This document shows positions 61,376 to 64,000 of a stretch of DNA of 64,000 nucleotides, piece after piece. Each line of letters begins with the position of its first letter. Within the stretch, counting starts at the first letter, position 1. Source of the stretch: Sycobia sp. Sy_11 (lineage: Eukaryota; Arthropoda; Insecta; Hymenoptera; Epichrysomallidae); the NCBI GenBank assembly GCA_018907035.1, contig JACCIC010000001.1, forward strand, positions 5,128,001-5,192,000, given 5' to 3'. A model generated the notes under the pieces. It searched no databases and had not been told where the DNA came from. It worked only from the letters and a program-made list of their open reading frames with translations. The translations under genes were made by a program, and so were the position numbers.

Positions 61376-64000
61376 AGAATAAGATAAAAGAAGATTTTTC
61401 CGGGGATAAATGGCAACTGATAGATAAAACTGCAGTTATCGAAAGCGTTTTCGAGTGCACTACGTATCCTACGTTGGACTTTAGTTCTTCACCGAGGAAA
61501 GAACGCGCAGTCGTGTCACTAGCAAGCTATCCGAGCAACTGCAAATGCTGATGAAAGCTCCTCTTAAACCCAAACAACGGCTGTTTGACCCAAGCATCTT
61601 TGACCTGACATCGGGTGCAGAACTTATTTGAAGTGGACAAAATTATATTATATATATATATATATATGATACTATAGGGCAGTTAAACGTACTTTGGAAT
61701 GATATATCGATAGAATATACATAGTGAGTTGTGAGTTATATATGGCAAATCGATGACTGCGACGACTATGCTCATCTGGAGATGTCTAGAAGCGGCGAAA
61801 GTGCTCAGCTACAATAAAATACCCTACCGCCATCTTAACGAAATTCATAAGCACTAAGCCTATCTTATCGACAGGAAGATAGAGGGAGTTCCACTCAAGA
61901 ATTTAATGTCTACATCAATTCGGTACAACAGCACTCGACTTATTTGCAGAAATGGCTACATACACTGTCACAAAGTCAGGATTGGTTTTCTAACATCCCA
62001 TTTCCAGACATATACAGGTAGAAATCACGATAGATAGTACCATACTGACAGTATACTTATCAAACGTATAAATCATATCGTGTAAATATGTGTTCGCATG
62101 TATGATACCAGGATCAGGCAGCAGAAATGCCTTCGTTTATGCCATTTCCTAGAATTGCAGTTGAATGTCATTCAGATAGCCAGGATGGCGCCACTTTTTG
62201 ATTGCAGAGGTCTTCTGTAAGTCAGATCTAGAGAGTTAATATATGCAAGGTTAAAATACACTTCGTTAAATTGACATCAATGATACCATCAAGCACGCAC
62301 GGGGTACCATAATACATCTACCGTTGATCCTGACATGTAGGATACAATGGGAAGTGCGTTCTTTGATTTTCTTGATAATCTCCTGCAGATCCATCCATCC
62401 TCCATCCTCCCTTTTAACCGAAGAACTCGCTCATATACAAGATTTACCATACTTCGTCTATAATAGTAATAATGATATAAATATACAATATCAAAAATGT
62501 ACAATAAAAATAAAATATCTTTTATTTATTGTCACTGATAGGAATTGTATAAAGAAGTTACTATTTAAAAATAGTAATAAAAATAGATATATACACGATT
62601 AAATTTACTAATATAATTTGTATGTATTACAGCTTCAGCTTTATACATGGAAGAACTGAGAGGTGGCGAATTTGCAAAAAATTATACTTTCTTGTACAAT
62701 GTTTTGATTTTCAAAACAAAAAGTTCTTGGAAACTTCGCTCATTTCAATGTGGTGGTGGAATTATTTCGGACAAATTTGTACTATCTGCGGCCCATTGTT
62801 TTATCTGGAATGTGAATGAAACCTATGCATTTTTGGTCTCTGCGGGTATGACCAATATAAACAGTGCCAATCAAATTCATTCATTCATCCATAAAATATA
62901 TATGCCTTTTCAGGACAAATCACAACTATATGCTAATGATCTTGCAGTATCAGAGGTAAGATATTATTTAACCGAAAACTAATATTAATTTTATTTGTAT
63001 TTTAAGCTTATTGTTCCAGTTAGTATATATAGAAATATTTTACTTCTAATTATGATTATTCAAATTATATATAACAATTTTACTTAATTCCAAAATAAAA
63101 AATTTGATTTCGTTTGTTCAATTCTACTAGCAAATTTTGAAATGAAATTAATACAGGAAAGAAAAGGAAAATGTTAATCAGAACTCATTGTCCAACTATT
63201 TTGTTCTAGAAATCTACATAATCAGATTTTGCTATATTTTTAGCTGGTTCATAAACTAATAGAACTCAATAATAATTGGGTAGTCAGTATTCTTGCACTT
63301 CCGGATCATAATGAATCATTCATTTCTCAAAAAGGCGTAGTAACTGGATTTGGATATAATATGGTTGATATTGGTATCGATCCTAATACTGGAGAAGAAG
63401 TGATACGTTCAGGAAAAACAAGTGGTCTATTAAAATATGGAAATGTTACTATTATTGATAATGATAGTTGCAAAATACAGCATCCCACTGTGGTAACTGA
63501 TACACAAATGTGTGGAATCATGTCACCGTCTGTACCAGGAGAGCCAGCGGGTATATGCACGGTGAGAAACTTGATTATAAAAGAAAAAAAATTTTAATGA
63601 AGATAGTGATAGATAATTATTGATCGAAAACGGATGATAAAGCCGATTAAAAATGTATTAAGTATGAAATATTAAGTTTTTATTAGTTTTGCAATGTCTT
63701 ATACTAATACATAATGAAGAGGTTACAAAATTTATTATAATGTAAAATGAATTTCAAAAGGACTTCCATGATTTGTATTTTGCGATTTCAGTGATAAATT
63801 CTATTCAACTTACATTGATCTTAGAATATGTTTTTACTGCTGATATTTCTTATCTTCGCAATGTATGAAGAATTATAAGTTATAATAAAGCTAAACATAA
63901 TTAATTATTATGGATAAATTCATAAGTGTGAAAATTTTGAATGAAATTTACAAGTACTAACGTATGAAATGCCTCTTATCGAAACTCTTTCTTTTCATAT
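47368..64000 (+). CDS. Serine protease homologue (S1 family), gene 3, partial at window end
   Basis: Exons visible: 47368-47431 (signal), 62633-62955 and 63244-63561; the Ser-bearing last exon is past the window end. Exon 2 has the activation site ELRGGEF with Arg for Ile/Val, LSAAHC (His57) and NDLAVSE (Asp102). Exon 3 closely parallels gene 2 (same 318-bp length; shared ESFI, KGVVTGFGYNMVDIGI, LLKYGNVTIIDN). It is the tandem paralogue of gene 2. Whether Ser195 is kept cannot be seen. Intron 1 would be 15.2 kb and contains a deleted mariner, a Gypsy element and mariner copy 2; the link from exon 1 to exon 2 rests on identical exon length, phase 1 and order, so exon 1 is less certain than exons 2 and 3. 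The gene may be expressed or may be handicapped by this intron load. Confidence 0.75.
47432..48743. other. Intron 1 of gene 3, left part
   Basis: AT-rich sequence with no feature recognised. Confidence 0.5.
48744..49598 (-). mobile_element. Mauritiana-type mariner, internally deleted
   Basis: An 855-bp element flanked by TA. Imperfect inverted ends of about 28 bp: TTAGGAGGCGAACGTAGT at 48744 and, on the other strand, TTAGAAGCCGAACTTAGT from 49598. On the minus strand it encodes the catalytic half of a Mos1-like transposase: DEKWIYYDN, a GIWWDQQGVLYYEL stretch, ILLHDNARPYATKAIKNTL, LPHPAYSTDTAPSDYHLF, and a terminal LPERWEKVVENDGKYF. At least one frameshift lies near 49290-49330. The N-terminal DNA-binding part is missing, so about 450 bp have been lost compared with a full 1.3-kb mariner. 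It is inactive and lies antisense in intron 1 of gene 3. Confidence 0.88.
49599..52021. other. Intron 1 of gene 3, middle part
   Basis: AT-rich; a GC-richer patch at 50040-50280 has no coding content that I recognise. No gene found. Confidence 0.5.
52022..52711 (+). repeat. 5' LTR of the Gypsy element
   Basis: About 690 bp, homologous to 58540-59371. It contains an imperfect palindrome CCCCGTCGGGG, a TATA box (GGTATATAAGAG, about 52231), one copy of the CTGCCCGGCAGCTTGG unit (52358), a (TC)n run and a GTAAGT donor-like site at about 52574. Confidence 0.88.
52712..52729 (+). other. Primer binding site, tRNA-Lys type
   Basis: TGGCGCCCAACGTGGGGC directly follows the 5' LTR. Its complement ends GGGCGCCA, as in insect tRNA-Lys (CUU) from general knowledge. 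Confidence 0.8.
52804..53990 (+). pseudogene. gag: Gypsy gag, disrupted
   Basis: Reads from about 52804 (MSSPPAKRTRRNSK) through a Gln-rich stretch (about 52980-53100) into a capsid-like part (ELPEFAGRDHESPGAFLLE, ARWWAAYRNLG) and a nucleocapsid knuckle CRYCPDRHWHRDC near 53850. It is broken by a frameshift near 53000-53040, a TAG at about 53095, a TGA at about 53425 and another frameshift near 53660. The TAG follows Gln codons (CGC CAG TAG) and is best explained as CAG changed to TAG. Confidence 0.8.
53849..57432 (+). pseudogene. pol: Gypsy pol, disrupted
   Basis: Segments: 53849-55231 with protease (QALIDSAASHCFV) and RT (PVVLVKKRDGKQRFCVDYR, FSTLDLKSGYWQIPL, catalytic SYLDD); 55466-56008 with RNase H (GAVLSQKG, YASAKFSPTEQRY, TLRTDNGALAWL, GKHNELPDALSR); 56080-56733 with integrase (CEICTTAK zinc part, AVDIMGAYP, LTDNGPQF, ERRNQE giving D,D,E); 56764-57432 with the C-terminal part. 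It is interrupted by a TGA at 55229 (probably CGA before), a TGA at Trp and a short deletion near 55411-55445, a frameshift after 56008 and a TAG at 56731 (probably CAG before). No functional Pol can be made from this copy. Confidence 0.88.
57121..57300 (+). repeat. 60-bp tandem repeat in the Pol C-terminus
   Basis: Three near-identical 60-bp units in register, each coding a unit like AEQRAADSADAEPRTADAAN. The length is a multiple of three, so the frame is kept. Low-complexity Ala/Asp/Glu tail of unknown role. Confidence 0.9.
57470..58354 (+). CDS. Extra ORF after Gypsy pol, unknown function
   Basis: A 294-residue frame with no inner stop, in the position where errantiviruses carry env, but without signal peptide or membrane segment, so it is not an envelope protein. 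The N-terminal third is basic with a Trp-rich stretch (KRWILLPKWLLKG); the middle is Pro/Ala/Arg-rich and probably disordered; the C-terminus is acidic (TDVSMEIDYEEFDRLLERD). Residues 226-232 read VIELSGD, like a SUMO-interaction motif (hydrophobic core followed by Ser/acidic). The start at 57470 is the first Met. I do not recognise the family. The opposite strand also has open frames, as expected at this GC content, so coding is likely but unproven. Confidence 0.5.
   Translation: MGKSGLKKSLPKRWILLPKWLLKGEDKARAWEILPGFYADLISLVPEEVRKESSTPPTTLRAARARTLRQARPPTTALAQQSPRAPAADTPLRDMWVQQATGHSSLPRAAPAPAEVHDALLPVHQKSLGTSPPSSVARRPQPNKGTPAATYNATTGEGWRPAANTQPGRTFQRRYPPGKRPPGSQAWFGTAEAISARPRASIAPTCRAVSTRNAESSTDRLPAPEVIELSGDSIILERSMPTPPPETRTPSDNSLTRAIEDELLQATDVSMEIDYEEFDRLLERDITSSPHPDA
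58377..58408 (+). repeat. (CA)n-rich tract after the extra ORF
   Basis: Short CA-rich run following an A-rich purine tract (AAGGAAAAAAAAA) just after the extra ORF. Confidence 0.7.
58493..58546. other. 10-bp perfect inverted repeat at the internal/3' LTR junction
   Basis: GTGATGTCGG (58493-58502) and CCGACATCAC (58537-58546) form a perfect hairpin stem around a 34-nt loop. The right arm overlaps the start of the 3' LTR homology, where a polypurine tract would be expected but is not obvious. Confidence 0.6.
58540..59371 (+). repeat. 3' LTR of the Gypsy element, expanded
   Basis: About 832 bp, roughly 142 bp longer than the 5' LTR. It shares the CCCCGTCGGGG start, TATA box and GACGTCAATC end with the 5' LTR. 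Most of the extra length is two added copies of a 64-70-bp unit. Confidence 0.88.
58877..59070 (+). repeat. Three-copy tandem repeat inside the Gypsy 3' LTR
   Basis: Units start with CTGCCCGGCA at 58877, 58947 and 59011, each followed by CTTGGCTCTCCACCGCCAGG and a CT-rich tail. The 5' LTR has one unit. The third unit runs into a (TC)n tract. Confidence 0.88.
59372..59755. other. Intron 1 of gene 3 between Gypsy and mariner copy 2
   Basis: AT-rich, no feature recognised. Confidence 0.5.
59756..61022 (+). mobile_element. Mariner element, copy 2 (dead), in intron 1 of gene 3
   Basis: A 1267-bp near-identical partner of copy 1, flanked by TA. It has the same in-frame TAG (60057) and TGA (60401, Trp of DETW) and the same early frameshift region. 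The last catalytic block is open for 78 residues (60603-60839; HHDNASAHTS, PPYSIDLASSDYYLF), followed by a further frameshift before EEVIEAVNEYFEEL and the terminal DYVEK. The left end differs from copy 1 (TGAGGGAGGATTAATACATTTCC) while the right end is identical. Confidence 0.92.
61023..61126. repeat. 3' flank of mariner copy 2, duplicated with copy 1
   Basis: After TA, 61025-61126 repeats the 102 bp at 36461-36562 without a difference that I can see; similarity stops in a T-run on both sides. Confidence 0.85.
61127..62632. other. Intron 1 of gene 3, right part
   Basis: AT-rich with (TA)n arrays at 61330-61372 and about 61649-61668. GC-richer patches at 61440-61630 and 61740-62040 show no recognisable coding content. 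Confidence 0.5.
61330..61372. repeat. (TA)n microsatellite
   Basis: About 43 bp of TA alternation. Confidence 0.95.

Noticed and set aside
63781..63820. Possible last exon of gene 3 after a TTTCAG acceptor at about 63792
   Set aside because: The sequence after the acceptor begins with TGA in the required frame and lacks the FD(S/T)G motif; the true exon is probably beyond 64000, as introns 3 of genes 1 and 2 are 546 and 614 bp.
20902..64000. Integrated viral (polydnavirus-type) segment as the source of the protease cluster
   Set aside because: Genes have four conserved host-type introns, and I see no viral structural gene or segment excision motif.

Overview
The window looks like a piece of an insect nuclear genome, most plausibly hymenopteran (inference). 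The background is very AT-rich with many (TA)n arrays and isolated GC-richer islets. Genes are intron-bearing and sparse, and there are mariner, BEL/Pao and Gypsy transposons of arthropod type. There are no bacterial-style operons, no CRISPR arrays and no RNA genes that I can support.

Region 1 to 20.9 kb: I find no protein gene. It contains (TA)n tracts, four GC-rich islets (about 1.4-1.9, 9.5-10.0, 12.0-12.6 and 17.4-18.1 kb) and two copies of a foldback (long inverted repeat) element at 4.6 and 13.0 kb. A third, one-armed copy lies at 32.3 kb. Two of the three copies carry a hammerhead-ribozyme-like core on the minus strand.

Region 20.9 to 64.0 kb: three plus-strand genes of the chymotrypsin-like (S1) family form a tandem cluster with one shared architecture: signal-peptide exon (phase 1 intron), His/Asp exon, middle exon, Ser exon. 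Gene 1 (20902-24409) keeps His, Asp and Ser and an IGG activation site. Gene 2 (29244-37780) keeps His and Asp but has Thr for Ser, and Arg where the new N-terminal Ile/Val should be, so it is a probable pseudoprotease. Gene 3 (from 47368) is a close paralogue of gene 2 with the same Arg; its last exon lies past the window end. Its proposed first intron is about 15 kb and is filled with transposons.

Mobile DNA inside and between these genes: a young, almost intact BEL/Pao retrotransposon on the minus strand (39010-46173) with identical LTRs, a 5-bp target duplication, a tRNA-Tyr primer site, and one in-frame TGA between gag and pol; a decayed Gypsy element (52022-59371) whose two LTRs differ by a tandem-repeat expansion and which carries an extra ORF after pol; two mariner copies sharing the same disabling mutations and a 102-bp 3' flank (35186-36458 and 59756-61022); and an internally deleted mauritiana-type mariner with recognisable inverted repeats (48744-49598).

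The most notable points are the pseudoprotease pair with Arg at the zymogen site, the foldback family with a hammerhead-like core, the single stop codon in the otherwise open young BEL element, and the mariner duplication that carries non-mariner flank.
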